This document shows positions 14,143 to 23,303 of a stretch of 47,076 nucleotides of DNA, in pieces. The notes under the pieces were generated by a model that saw only the letters and a list, made by a program, of their open reading frames with translations, was not told where the DNA came from and did not search any database. The DNA lies in the NCBI GenBank assembly GCA_016194905.1, contig JACQAP010000023.1:1-47076 (forward strand), read 5' to 3'. Origin of the DNA: Betaproteobacteria bacterium (GTDB taxonomy: Bacteria > Pseudomonadota > Gammaproteobacteria > Burkholderiales > JACQAP01). The translations under genes and the position numbers were made by a program. Position 1 is the first letter of the stretch. Each line of letters begins with the position of its first letter.

Positions 14143-16623
14143 ATGGATGCGAAAGATAACCTGCAGCACGGCCAAGCGCGCGGCTCGTCCGCAATGCTGT
14201 ATCCGGGCCTGGCGATCGTGTCGGCCGCGACGTTGCTCCTCGAGCTCGTCCTCACGCGCATTTTCGACGTGATCCTGCAGTCGAATCTGTCGTACCTCGT
14301 TGTGTCGAGTGCGATCTTCGGTTTCGGTTTGGGTGGCATCATCCTGATGCTCTGGCCGATGGCAGCCGTTGCGACCGAGCGGCTCGCCGCGCGCGCCTCG
14401 CTGGCGTTCGCCGCGTGCGTCCTCGCGCTCATCCCGCTGCTGACGTTACTTCCTTTCGATCTCAAGAGGCTCGTTGAAGAACCCTGGGGGCAGTTGCCGC
14501 TGCTGTTGATCCTGTACGCCGGTGTCCTCGCGCCATTTCTTGCCTCCGGTCTGGTGATCTCGATTGTGCTCACTCGGTACGCCTCCCGTGTCCACCGCCT
14601 GTATTTCTGGGACCTCACGGGGGCGGGTGTCGGCTGCGTCAGCATCTTCTTCCTGCCGACGCTCATCGGCGCCGGGCGCACGATGATCGTCGTCGCCGCG
14701 CTCGCCACACTCAGCGCATGGCTCTTCGGCGGCCGCGGGTTCCGGGGACGCGACCGTGTCGCGTTTGCGGCCATGGTGGTGTTTCTCGTGGTTGCGGTGC
14801 TTGCAGGCGACGTCGAGTTCCAGGCCTTCGCACTGAAGCGGGGCGCGCTGCTCGGCTCACGGGAGCACGCGGAGTGGTCTCGGTGGGATCCCGTCTCCAA
14901 AATCGACGTCATTGATGAGGGCTCTGGTTTTCGCAAGCGCGTCGCGTACGACGGCGGCGCGCAGAGCTCCAGCTTCTTTCAGTTTGATGGCGATTTCGAA
15001 AACGCGCGCCGGCATTACTTCGATATCGTCGGCCAACAGCCGCGGTACAACTCAGGCCGGTACGTCGCGCTGGCGCACTGGCTCGAGCGCGATCGCTCGC
15101 CGCGCACGCTTGTGATCGGGAGCGCCGGCGGCCAGGAGACGCTTGCGGCGCTGACGTGGGGGAGCCGGCATGTGGATGCTGTAGAGATGGTGTGTGCCGT
15201 CATCGAGGCGGCGCGTGGCCCCTACGCCAACTTCATCGGGCGGATCTTCGACGATCCTCGAGTGAGGACCGTGTGCGAGGAGGGACGCAGCTTCCTTCGC
15301 CACACGGACGAGCGGTACGACATCATCCAGATGCACAGCAATCACACGACCGCGTCGATCGCGAACGGCGCGAGAGGAGTGAATCCCGTCTACCTTCAGA
15401 CGGTGGAGGCTTACGAGGAATACTTCTCGCACCTCACGGACGATGGCATCCTCCAGATCAACTATTTCGTGTATCCGCGGATGCTGACGACCGCCGCGGC
15501 CGCCTGGGCGCGCCTGTTTCCTGGCGATGATTTCAAGCAGCATCTGGTGATCACGTCGGGTTATGTCTCGATGACGACGTTCCTGGTCAAGCGGTCACCC
15601 TGGACGGCCGGCGAGATCGCCGAGATTCGCACGTTTCTGAGTCCCGATTTCGCTGCCGAGCCGCGTTGGAATTACCAGCTCCTCTTCGCACCCGGCCAGC
15701 CGGAAGAGCGGAACATCCCGGGCGAGTTCTTCGACGTGCCTGTCCCACCGGCGCTCGAGGCGCGGCTCCCGTACCGCATCGCGCCGCCGACCGACAACAA
15801 GCCGTTCTTTCGAGATCTGCGACAGGTCGTTCAGAAGCTCGTGCCCGACGAACAGGGCTACGTCCCGGAAATGACGGCGCAGTTCCTGAACGCCAGCCTG
15901 CGAGGTTGGCTGCCGCTGGAGAAGGCGCACCTGTACGCGCTCGGCGGATTGTCTCTTGTCTCATCCATGTTCTTCGTCTTCGTTCCGCTCGTGTGGGTAC
16001 GGCAAAGGGGGCTGCGCCAAGCAGAGAGGCTGCCCGCGCTCCTGTATTTCTCTTGTCTCGGCCTGGGCTTCGTCATCGTCGAGCTGGTGCTTTTGTTCAA
16101 GTGCGTGCTGATTGTCGGCCACCCGATCAGGTCGATGGCGACGGTGCTCTTCACGCTTCTGGTCGCCGCGGGTGCCGGCAGCCGGGCGTCCGAGCGACTG
16201 TCCCGCTCGGTCGGGCGAGCGGCGATCCTGATCATTCCTGTCTTCGCGGTTGTCGCGGTGGCGTTCGTGCTCGGGTTTCCGTACATCGCCCGAGCGGCCC
16301 TCAGTCTAGGGCAGGTGAAGCGGATCCTCCTCACGGGCGCGTGTCTGGTGCCGCTCGGGATGGCTCTCGGCATGCCGTTCCCGCTCGGCATCGAAGCGCT
16401 CCGTTCCCGTTCGCCGGACCTGATCCCCTGGGCGTGGGGCATGAACGGCTTCATGACCGTGGTCGGCTCGCTCGTCGCGATTGTCGCGTCGATGCGCCTC
16501 GGCTTCGACGCGACGCTCTTCCTCGCGATCGGCTTCTACCTGGTCGCGTTCTTCGCCTATCTCGCGCTTACCCGATCGCGCGGAGCGCAGACACCGCCCA
16601 TTAGCCGACGGGAGGAGGTATAA
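14143..16623 (+). CDS. Spermidine-synthase-like SAM-fold protein with N- and C-terminal membrane domains (copy A)
   Basis: 826 residues. The N-terminal third has about six to seven hydrophobic helices. The centre has a methyltransferase/spermidine-synthase fold (VIGSAGGQETLAAL near residue 322, VDAVEMVCAVIEAA as the acidic ribose-binding strand). The C-terminal 220 residues contain six or so further helices with the MPFPLG and PWAWGMNGFMTVVGS motifs. In polyamine synthases the strand after YD-(I/V)-I ends in a catalytic Asp. Here it reads YDIIQMHSNHT, so it is unlikely to make spermidine. The paralogue at 39888-42347 shares every one of these blocks. An inner-membrane enzyme acting on a lipid-linked or exported substrate is plausible, but the reaction is unknown. 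Confidence 0.88.
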   Translation: MDAKDNLQHGQARGSSAMLYPGLAIVSAATLLLELVLTRIFDVILQSNLSYLVVSSAIFGFGLGGIILMLWPMAAVATERLAARASLAFAACVLALIPLLTLLPFDLKRLVEEPWGQLPLLLILYAGVLAPFLASGLVISIVLTRYASRVHRLYFWDLTGAGVGCVSIFFLPTLIGAGRTMIVVAALATLSAWLFGGRGFRGRDRVAFAAMVVFLVVAVLAGDVEFQAFALKRGALLGSREHAEWSRWDPVSKIDVIDEGSGFRKRVAYDGGAQSSSFFQFDGDFENARRHYFDIVGQQPRYNSGRYVALAHWLERDRSPRTLVIGSAGGQETLAALTWGSRHVDAVEMVCAVIEAARGPYANFIGRIFDDPRVRTVCEEGRSFLRHTDERYDIIQMHSNHTTASIANGARGVNPVYLQTVEAYEEYFSHLTDDGILQINYFVYPRMLTTAAAAWARLFPGDDFKQHLVITSGYVSMTTFLVKRSPWTAGEIAEIRTFLSPDFAAEPRWNYQLLFAPGQPEERNIPGEFFDVPVPPALEARLPYRIAPPTDNKPFFRDLRQVVQKLVPDEQGYVPEMTAQFLNASLRGWLPLEKAHLYALGGLSLVSSMFFVFVPLVWVRQRGLRQAERLPALLYFSCLGLGFVIVELVLLFKCVLIVGHPIRSMATVLFTLLVAAGAGSRASERLSRSVGRAAILIIPVFAVVAVAFVLGFPYIARAALSLGQVKRILLTGACLVPLGMALGMPFPLGIEALRSRSPDLIPWAWGMNGFMTVVGSLVAIVASMRLGFDATLFLAIGFYLVAFFAYLALTRSRGAQTPPISRREEV

Positions 16624-16665
16624 CCGAATCCGGCGTAGTCAATTTCCTCAGCGGTTCACTGAACC
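16624..16665. other. Short spacer ahead of the decayed deacetylase
   Basis: 42 bases. The last part, GGTTCACTGAACC before ATG 16666, matches the leader before the deacetylase stub at 38793 (GGTACACTGAAACT), so the leader was copied along with the gene start. Confidence 0.5.
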
Positions 16666-16952
16666 ATGCGCGCAATACTTACCTTTTGGTATCCTTGACG
16701 AGTTCATCGACCCACGTCTCGCCCCCAGATTGCGAACAGCCCATGAAACCGTTGCCAGCGGCCACGCAGCCATGATCCTCAGTATCGCGATTCTCGATAG
16801 GCGGCTTGCGACATGGGCGTGACCTCATCGCTCACTTTGTGTTCGCGATGATTTTCGACGATAGCCTGGAGGACTGCCAGATTCGCGGCTTTGTGGCCGC
16901 CGTCTTCGTTGATCGCCGGTACGCGTTGCGTCTGACGCGTGTGCTCCGATGA
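16666..16952 (+). pseudogene. Decayed polysaccharide deacetylase (CE4/NodB)
   Basis: ATG 16666 begins MRAILTF, the standard start of MRAILTYHSID-type deacetylases. A one-base frame change follows and the reading resumes in another frame (ILDEFIDP, then SGHAAMILSIAILDRRL), broken by stops. From about 16830 the frame AHFVFAMIFDDSLEDC recovers the NodB TFDD metal motif, and GFVAAVFVD recovers the next strand. The middle and most of the C-terminus, including the HxxxH ligands, are missing. The final TGA (16950-16952) overlaps the flippase ATG at 16949, as expected of an ancestral deacetylase-flippase operon. Only about 290 of roughly 800 bases remain, so it is inactive. The assignment rests on ordered short motifs rather than long identity. 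Confidence 0.65.
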
Positions 16953-18421
16953 TGCTCCGGGCATTTCTGACGATCGGTGCCGTTCAGGTGATCACGATGC
17001 TCGTGCTCCTGGTGCGGACGAAAACTTTCGCGGTCGTGCTCGGGCCCGAGTTTGTGGGCGTGATGGCGGTGATCGACAAGTTGCTCGCCGTGATCGCCCA
17101 GACCGTCTCTCTATCGCTTCCCTTTGCCGCCGTTCGATTCCTCCCCGAGCGTTGGACCGCCGGCCCGACGGAGTTTCGCGCCCTGTTCACACGGATGCGA
17201 AACCTGTTGCTCGCGTTGATCCTCGCGGCCACCGTCGGCGCGCTCCTGGTTACCGTGTTCCGGCCCGCCACTTGGGGGGAGGCGCTCCTCCCGTACCGCG
17301 ATGCCCTCACTGTCGCCATCTTCGGTCTGCCGGTGATCGGGCTGATCCCTTTCCTTCAAAACGCGATCGCCGGTCGAATGCAGCAGAACCGCTCCATGCT
17401 CGTAGGACTCCTGCATGCGGTCGTCCTCGCGGTCGGGATTGTGGGAATCTGGTGGGGCGGGTTGGCCGGCTATTACGCGGCCTACGCGGTGTTGGGAACG
17501 ATTCTGGTCGTGGGCGTCACCCGACTGGCGACCAAGGGCACCGAAGCACCGGAGCCTCGCGGCACACTGCTGCAGCGATTCGTTGTCGGGCTTCCCGGCC
17601 CGATATGGCGTTTCTCGGGCGCGCTCCTGATCCTGACCTTTCTCGCGCCTTACGCCGCGCTTTTCGTCCACTATCGGCTGCTGAGTGACCATGGCGCCGA
17701 GACCGCCGGATGGATGCAGGCGGCAATCGGCATTAGTCTCGCGGTGCGAGCGGTGCTGGGTTCCGCCCATGCCGTGTTCCTGACTCCGAATGTCAACCGA
17801 GGGGGGAGCCCCGGAGAACGAATGGAGTGGGCCAACCATTTCCAAATGACGTTCTGTCTGCTCGCGGGCTTGGCGGTACCGCCGCTCCTGCTTTTTCCCG
17901 ACATTGCAATTTACATTCTGTACTCCTCGGCATTCTCGCCTGGCGCGATGTTCGCAATGGTGTTCGTACTCACGGAAATCTTGGGCCTTCTCAGCGGGAC
18001 CTACCAATCGCTGGTGATCGCGCTGAACCACATGCCATTTCATGTAGCGACTAATCTGGTCGCCCAACTGCTTGTCGTGGGCATGGCTTATCTGTTGGTG
18101 GGGCCACTCGGCATTCTCGGTGCCGGACTGGCCGTGCTTGTGGCCCCGGTATTCTTGTACATCGCGACCATGATATTCCTGCATCGTTCGTTCGGGCTTC
18201 GGATGCCAGGTCGCGTAGCCGCGCGTTCCGGCTGGCTTCTGCTCGGCCTGGTGGCCGCAGGTCTGATGGGTGCGCTGTTCCAGGGACCGGCTTGGGAGTC
18301 ACTGCTGTTCAAGGCGGGTATATATTTTCTCGTCGTCAGTGGCTTCGCATGTCTTCTCACCGGCCATGAGCGCCGGTGGATCCGGGAGACTCTGGAAGGT
18401 TTGAGGGCCAGATGGACGTGA
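16949..18421 (+). CDS. Wzx-type oligosaccharide/polysaccharide flippase
   Basis: 490 residues, hydrophobic throughout, with about 12-14 predicted membrane helices and very few charged residues. This is the profile of MOP-superfamily polysaccharide exporters. The N-terminus (FLTIGAVQVITMLVLLVRTKTFAVVLGPEFVG) matches the first helix and the KxxAxxLGPxGxG loop of Wzx/RfbX proteins. It would flip the undecaprenyl-linked repeat unit across the inner membrane. Two ATG codons stand in tandem (16949 and 16952); the first overlaps the TGA of the decayed deacetylase. Its 3' end overlaps the GT10 gene by 10 bases. It is the only clear flippase in the window, so all transferases here may depend on it. 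Confidence 0.9.
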   Translation: MMLRAFLTIGAVQVITMLVLLVRTKTFAVVLGPEFVGVMAVIDKLLAVIAQTVSLSLPFAAVRFLPERWTAGPTEFRALFTRMRNLLLALILAATVGALLVTVFRPATWGEALLPYRDALTVAIFGLPVIGLIPFLQNAIAGRMQQNRSMLVGLLHAVVLAVGIVGIWWGGLAGYYAAYAVLGTILVVGVTRLATKGTEAPEPRGTLLQRFVVGLPGPIWRFSGALLILTFLAPYAALFVHYRLLSDHGAETAGWMQAAIGISLAVRAVLGSAHAVFLTPNVNRGGSPGERMEWANHFQMTFCLLAGLAVPPLLLFPDIAIYILYSSAFSPGAMFAMVFVLTEILGLLSGTYQSLVIALNHMPFHVATNLVAQLLVVGMAYLLVGPLGILGAGLAVLVAPVFLYIATMIFLHRSFGLRMPGRVAARSGWLLLGLVAAGLMGALFQGPAWESLLFKAGIYFLVVSGFACLLTGHERRWIRETLEGLRARWT

Positions 18422-19548
18422 CAACCGGTCAGTTGAAGAGCGCGGCGCGGATTGCGCTCTACATCGATCCACCTTCACATCATTTTTTGCGGGATCGGCT
18501 GTTCGATCCATCGACTAACCCCCTCGGCGGCGACAATATCCTCGCCCCGTTCCTGCTTGTGCGGGAGCACTTTACCCGGCAGGGGATTCCCGTTCATACC
18601 GCGGATCTGATACCCGCGGAACCGGACGACGTACAGAAGATCTACGTGTCGGTAGGGCGCGTGGCGGACTACGCGAGCCTTGCGCGCAGGCCCGATGTGA
18701 CGCTTAGCGCGTTCTTCGCCTTCGAGTGCCCGATCGTCGAGCCGTCGATGTACGCGGCGTTGCCGGCGATGCAGCGCTACGTGCGACGAATCATGTGCTT
18801 TAGCGACGCGGCCTCGCTGGCACCGTTCACCGGAACATCGATTCGTGTCGAACGATTCGTCTGGCCCCAGTGCCTCGACGGGGTACACGAAACCGCGTGG
18901 GCGCGGACCGACCGCGGATTTCTCACGATGATCAACGCCAACAAGCTTCCGAGGCTTTACCGCGCGGAGCTCTACACGGCGCGCCTCAAGGCGGTGGAAT
19001 ACTTTCACCGCTTCGGCGAGATCGACCTGTACGGTAAGGCATGGGATCGCGCCCCGATGCGGGTCGGCAAGAGCTGGGTGCCTTGGACATTCCGTCGGAT
19101 CTACGATGCGCTCTGGGAGGCGAAACAGCGCCGCTGGCCCAATCCGGTGTACGCGGCGGTCGCGGCAGCTTCCCAAGGCACGGTCACATCCAAGGCAGAG
19201 ACGCTCAGTCGTTATAACTTTGCGATCTGCTTCGAGAATATGATTTTGCCCGGGTGGATCACCGAGAAGATTTTCGACTGCTTCGCGGCCGGCTGCGTGC
19301 CAGTATATTGGGGAGCGCCCGAGGTGACCGACCGGATTCCCGCGGAGAGCTTTATCGATATGCGGCAGTTCGAGGGCTTCGCTGATTTGCGCCGGTTTCT
19401 CCACGACTTGACGCCGGTGCAGATCGCCCGCTATCGCGATGCAGGGCGAAGCTTCCTCGAGTCTCCCGCCTACGATCTCTTTCGCCCGCAGGGCTTCCTT
19501 GAGCACTTCCGCCGGTTCGTTCGCGACGACGCCGGCGTGGAGACGTAG
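18412..19548 (+). CDS. GT10 family (fucosyltransferase-like) glycosyltransferase
   Basis: 378 residues from ATG 18412, with GAGGG just upstream and a 10-base overlap with the flippase gene. The C-terminal half carries the GT10 signature. YNFAICFEN is followed by GWITEKIFDCFAAGCVPVYWGAP (about residues 268-305), and then by FID and a Phe/Asp-rich tail. In alpha-1,3/1,4-fucosyltransferases this block binds GDP-fucose. The N-terminal part is divergent (IALYIDPPSHHFL) and lacks a membrane anchor, as is usual in bacterial members. The expected reaction is transfer of L-fucose or a related GDP-sugar. No GDP-fucose synthesis genes (gmd, fcl) are visible in the window, so the donor must come from elsewhere or be a different sugar. 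Confidence 0.85.
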   Translation: MDVTTGQLKSAARIALYIDPPSHHFLRDRLFDPSTNPLGGDNILAPFLLVREHFTRQGIPVHTADLIPAEPDDVQKIYVSVGRVADYASLARRPDVTLSAFFAFECPIVEPSMYAALPAMQRYVRRIMCFSDAASLAPFTGTSIRVERFVWPQCLDGVHETAWARTDRGFLTMINANKLPRLYRAELYTARLKAVEYFHRFGEIDLYGKAWDRAPMRVGKSWVPWTFRRIYDALWEAKQRRWPNPVYAAVAAASQGTVTSKAETLSRYNFAICFENMILPGWITEKIFDCFAAGCVPVYWGAPEVTDRIPAESFIDMRQFEGFADLRRFLHDLTPVQIARYRDAGRSFLESPAYDLFRPQGFLEHFRRFVRDDAGVET

Positions 19549-19710
19549 CAGCGCCGTGCTATCCACCCTCTCCGTTCGCCTGGAAATCTTCAAAGGGCGC
19601 CTCCGCGGCTCCCGCTCGCACTCTGGCCAGCGCCGGAGAACCGGTGCTTACTCCGCCGCCATGAGCATCACGGATTTGTGCGCCAGAGAACCGCGGTGCG
19701 AGGGGTGTCA

Positions 19711-20838
19711 TTGAGAACGCTCGTCGTCAATGCGCTGCGCTTGTCGGCGAAACGAACCGCGATCGGACGCCACCTCGAGTATTTGGCGCAGCAGTGGAGC
19801 ATGGGGCCGCAGCCGTTCGACAGGATCATCTTCCTCAGTCCGGCCGCGCTGCAGGTGGACGGCTTGGGATCCACGACCACGATCGAGCTGCGTACCCTGC
19901 CCACACGCCTCCCGTACCTGCTCTGGGAGCAGTGGAAGCTGCCGCGCGCCGCGTCCGGCGCGGCGCTGCTCTTCTCTGAGTACACGTGCCCGCTCTGGTA
20001 CAGGGGGCATGTGGTGGTGGCGAACCATGGGATCTACGAGGCGATTCCCGAGTCGTTCTCGAGGTGGCAACGTATGCGATTCACCGGGGTGGCGCGCACG
20101 AGCGCGCGGCGCGCGGACCGGGTGATCGCGAACTCGCTCTCGACGCGCGCCGACCTCGTCCGGTTCTTCGGTGTCCCTGATGCAAAGATCGACGTGGTGT
20201 ATCCCGGGCCGGCCGATCTCTTCTTCGAGCCGCACAGCGAGGAGAGCCTGACCGACGCCGCGCGCCGCATCTTCGGCGGGCGCGTCCCGTTCGTGATTTT
20301 CGTTGGCAAGCTCGCGACGCGCCGTCACGTCCCCAACCTCATCGAAGCGTTCGCACGCGTTCGCGCGGAACAGCATTTCCCGCACCATCTGCTGATCGTC
20401 GGCCCAAATGTGAATTTGCTCCCGCTCGAGGAGATCGCGTCGCACCACGGCGTCGGGCTGGTGATGCGTTATCTGCCGCATCTGGATCAGGACGTGCTCG
20501 CCAAGCTCTACGCGGCTGCCGATGTCTTCGCGCTCCCTTCGAACTACGAAGGGATTTCGTGGACAATGTTCGAGGCGATGGCGAGCGGAACCGCCGTGCT
20601 CGCGGTCGATCATCCCGCGCTCGCGGAAGGCGGAGCGGATGCAGTGCTGTCGATGCCGACTCCGTCCGTCGACGATCTGGTGAAAGGGCTGACCCTTCTG
20701 CTCACGGACACGGCGCTTCGCCACGCATACGAAGAAAAGGGCCGTGCGCGCGCGAAGCGCTTCTCTCTCGCCGAGAGCGCTCGGCGGACGATGGAGATTC
20801 TCGACCAGACCGCGCCCGGGTCTGATCCGCGTCCGTGA
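19711..20838 (+). CDS. GT4 family glycosyltransferase
   Basis: The frame is open from GTG 19678. TTG 19711 is preferred because AGGGG lies 5 bases upstream and the protein then begins LRTLVVNALRLSAKRT, in register with GT4 N-termini (375 residues). The donor domain has FVIFVGKLATRRHVPNLIEAF and PSNYEGISWTMFEAMASG with the EX7E pair. The acceptor domain contains FSEYTCPLWYRGHVVVANHG. The middle Ser in NSLSTRADLVRFFGVP and the PGP motif are typical of mannosyl- or rhamnosyl-transferase-like GT4 proteins, though the sugar cannot be fixed. It lies 162 bases after the GT10 gene in the same direction. The gap shows no other gene. Confidence 0.9.
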   Translation: MRTLVVNALRLSAKRTAIGRHLEYLAQQWSMGPQPFDRIIFLSPAALQVDGLGSTTTIELRTLPTRLPYLLWEQWKLPRAASGAALLFSEYTCPLWYRGHVVVANHGIYEAIPESFSRWQRMRFTGVARTSARRADRVIANSLSTRADLVRFFGVPDAKIDVVYPGPADLFFEPHSEESLTDAARRIFGGRVPFVIFVGKLATRRHVPNLIEAFARVRAEQHFPHHLLIVGPNVNLLPLEEIASHHGVGLVMRYLPHLDQDVLAKLYAAADVFALPSNYEGISWTMFEAMASGTAVLAVDHPALAEGGADAVLSMPTPSVDDLVKGLTLLLTDTALRHAYEEKGRARAKRFSLAESARRTMEILDQTAPGSDPRP

Positions 20839-20948
20839 GAGACGGCAGTCCAGCAGGATATACTCCAGGCGAGGGACGAATCGGTCAATCGTGGTTCGTT
20901 CCGTTCGTATCGGTCAGGCGGGGTTTGAAAATCTAAACGGAATAAGCT

Positions 20949-21932
20949 ATGAGCGTTTTAGTGACAGGTGGCGCCGGGTACATTGGCAGCGTTATGGTCG
21001 ATTTGTTGCTCGAGCGGAATGAACGCGTAGTCGTGCTCGACGACCTGTTTCGCGGGCACCGAGCGGCATTGGACGAGAGCGTTCCCTTCTACCAAGGCGA
21101 GACAGGTAATCGAGCCCTGGTGCAACGAATCTGTCGTGAGCACGAAATCGAGTCCTGTATTCACTTCGCCGCGCTGGCTTGTGTCGGGGAATCGGTAGTT
21201 CAGCCGAAACTGTATTTCGAGAGGAATGTCGAGCATGGCATCGCCTTGCTCGATTCAATGATTGCCGCCGGCGTGCGTCGATTCGTCTTCTCTTCAACGT
21301 GCGCGACGTATGGCGAGCCAATCCGCGACCCCATCGATGAGGAGCATCCGCAACAGCCGACGAATCCCTATGGCTGGTCCAAATTGACAATGGAAAAGAT
21401 TCTCGAAGCATACGATCGGGCCTATGGCCTGAAATATGTGGCGCTGCGATATTTCAACGCGGCTGGAGCGACTGCGCGGCGTGGAGAACATCACGAGCCC
21501 GAAACGCACTTGATCCCTAACGTGTTATTTGCCGCGATGGGAAAGACGCCGCACGTCTCCGTTTTTGGCAACAAATATCCGACACCTGACGGCACCGCCA
21601 TCCGCGATTACATTCATGTAAGCGATCTTTGCGCAGCACACGTGCTTGCGCTCGACTATTTGCGAAGCGGGAGCGAGTCAGCGTGCATCAATCTGGGAAA
21701 TGGCCAAGGCTATTCAGTTCTGGAAGTGATAGAGGCGGCGCGGCGACTGACGAATTGCGAGATTAAGACCAGCATGGAGGCCGCCCGCCCGGGCGACCCT
21801 TCGCGCTTGGTGGCGAACGCCCAAAAGGCCCGAAAGGTTTTAGGTTGGAAACCTGGACATGAGCTTGAGACGATCGTAAAGAGCGCGTGGGATTGGCATC
21901 GGGCCAATCCCAACGGATATGGGAGCGACTAA
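20949..21932 (+). CDS. galE: UDP-glucose 4-epimerase
   Basis: 327 residues. Extended SDR with GGAGYIGS at the N-terminus, [10 protein letters not shown], the catalytic SSTCATYG and YGWSK (Tyr-xxx-Lys) motifs, and RYFNAAGA, which is diagnostic of Gal[22 protein letters not shown] follows exactly as in GalE (YGxDYxTxDGTxxRDYIHVxDL). It interconverts UDP-glucose and UDP-galactose (or the GlcNAc/GalNAc pair) in the cytosol. It is slightly shorter than the usual 335-340 residues but looks complete. It stands alone with about 110 bases before and 160 bases after, so it may have its own promoter. It would provide galactose-type donors to the glycosyltransferases around it. Confidence 0.95.
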   Translation: MSVLVTGGAGYIGSVMVDLLLERNERVVVLDDLFRGHRAALDESVPFYQGETGNRALVQRICREHEIESCIHFAALACVGESVVQPKLYFERNVEHGIALLDSMIAAGVRRFVFSSTCATYGEPIRDPIDEEHPQQPTNPYGWSKLTMEKILEAYDRAYGLKYVALRYFNAAGATARRGEHHEPETHLIPNVLFAAMGKTPHVSVFGNKYPTPDGTAIRDYIHVSDLCAAHVLALDYLRSGSESACINLGNGQGYSVLEVIEAARRLTNCEIKTSMEAARPGDPSRLVANAQKARKVLGWKPGHELETIVKSAWDWHRANPNGYGSD

Positions 21933-22091
21933 CGGCCCGACATATTCGGAGAAAGACGATCCACTCGCAGCGGATTGCCCAACGGTTTTATAAGACGGGT
22001 TCGTAAGGAGGCGGCCAGCCGCATTGCGAGAACTGACGATTCAGAGCGATAATTCGACCATTCCCGCCGTCGGCTATTGGAGAAATTTGCC

Positions 22092-23111
22092 ATGTCATAT
22101 TGGAAAGACAAGAAGGTGCTCGTCACCGGCGGCTGTTCCTTCATCGGCTCGCATCTGGTTGATGCGCTGGTCTCGCGCGGCGCCTCCGTGCGCATTGCCG
22201 ACGACCTCTCAAGCGGGACACGCGCAAACGTCCAGCACTTGCTGGATCGCCAGGCGGTGGAATTCATCGAAGCGGACCTGCTTTCGCCGGGGATGGCTGA
22301 ACGAGCGGTGAAGGGAATGCAGCACGTCTTCCACCTGGCGGCGAACCACGGTGGTCGGGGATACATCGATCTGCATCAAGCAGCGTGTTCCACGAACCTC
22401 GCCCTCGACGGGCTGATGATTCGCGCCGCCCACCGCTGCGGAGTCGAGAAGTTCACATTCGCTTCATCCGGCTGCGTCTATCCCGATCACTTGCAGCATG
22501 ACCCCTCCGAGGTCCTGTACCTGAAAGAGGATCTGGTGAAGCCGCCCTACGCGGCGGACAACCTCTACGGTTGGGCCAAGCTGATGTGCGAGCTGACGCT
22601 CCAAGCCTACCATCGGGACTATGGCTTCAAATGCGCATCGCTTCGGTATTTCACCGCTTACGGCGAGCGCTGCCTCGAGAACCATGCGGTCATCGCGATG
22701 ATCGCGCGGGCGTTCGTCAAGCAGGACCCGTTCATCGTGTGGGGCACGGGCGAACAGATCCGAAACTGGACCTATGTGAGCGACATTGTCGAGGGGACGA
22801 TACTGGCCGCCGAGAAGATTGACGACGGCACCGCGGTCAATCTCGGCACGATGGAGCGCACCAGGGTGATCGACGCCGCCAAGGAGATACTCCGTCGCAC
22901 CAAAGTGCAGTCCAAGTTGTTGCCTGATCCGACAAAACCCACCGGACCCTACAACCGGGTGTGCGACAACTCGCTGGGAAAAAGACTGCTCGGCTGGGCG
23001 CCGCAAGTGTCCTTCAGCGACGGGCTCGACCGAACCATTCGCTGGTATTACGAAACGAAGAACGCGGTGGCGGTCCGTGCCGACTTTGATCGGCTTCTGA
23101 CCGAGCGATGA
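22092..23111 (+). CDS. NAD-dependent epimerase/dehydratase (nucleotide-sugar), unknown substrate
   Basis: 339 residues from ATG 22092, which has GGAGA about 10 bases upstream (an ATG-equivalent 5 codons earlier is less likely). It has GGCSFIGSHLVDAL for NAD binding, FASSGCVYP with the catalytic Ser, YGWAK with Tyr/Lys, and RYFTAYGERC. The Cys in the SGCVYP motif and the overall layout recall GDP-mannose 3,5-epimerase-type enzymes and NDP-sugar 4-epimerases. I cannot choose between them. The last 80 codons recur as a truncated copy at 26032-26279, and the last 30 codons at 27768-27857, so this gene has been a recombination target. A terminator-like hairpin with six T follows at 23223-23250. 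Confidence 0.88.
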   Translation: MSYWKDKKVLVTGGCSFIGSHLVDALVSRGASVRIADDLSSGTRANVQHLLDRQAVEFIEADLLSPGMAERAVKGMQHVFHLAANHGGRGYIDLHQAACSTNLALDGLMIRAAHRCGVEKFTFASSGCVYPDHLQHDPSEVLYLKEDLVKPPYAADNLYGWAKLMCELTLQAYHRDYGFKCASLRYFTAYGERCLENHAVIAMIARAFVKQDPFIVWGTGEQIRNWTYVSDIVEGTILAAEKIDDGTAVNLGTMERTRVIDAAKEILRRTKVQSKLLPDPTKPTGPYNRVCDNSLGKRLLGWAPQVSFSDGLDRTIRWYYETKNAVAVRADFDRLLTER

Positions 23112-23222
23112 GGCAGCCTCGTTCAGGCTGGCGCCGCGCTACACGTTGCTCGGCCCGGTAGGTTTCTGCCGACATTGACAGAAGAATTGATTCAACCCCT
23201 CCAGGTTCGCGAATCCTCATAG

Positions 23223-23250
23223 AGAGGGCGGCGCAAGTTGCCTCTTTTTT
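23223..23250 (+). terminator. Rho-independent terminator-like hairpin
   Basis: AGAGG (23223-23227) pairs with CCTCT (23241-23245), extendable by a C-G pair with a one-base bulge. The loop is GC-rich and a run of six T ends at 23250. It lies 112 bases downstream of the epimerase stop and 54 bases before the FkbM methyltransferase start. It probably separates those two transcription units. Confidence 0.5.
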
Positions 23251-23303
23251 CTGCCGTGCATCACTGCTATGCTTGTATGTTCATGCCGTCAGAGGACCGC
23301 CAT

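Noticed and set aside
14143..16623. Annotation of the large membrane proteins as spermidine synthases (speE).
   Set aside because: The fold is shared, but the catalytic Asp position reads HSNHT in both copies and long membrane domains flank it, so naming them speE would mislead.
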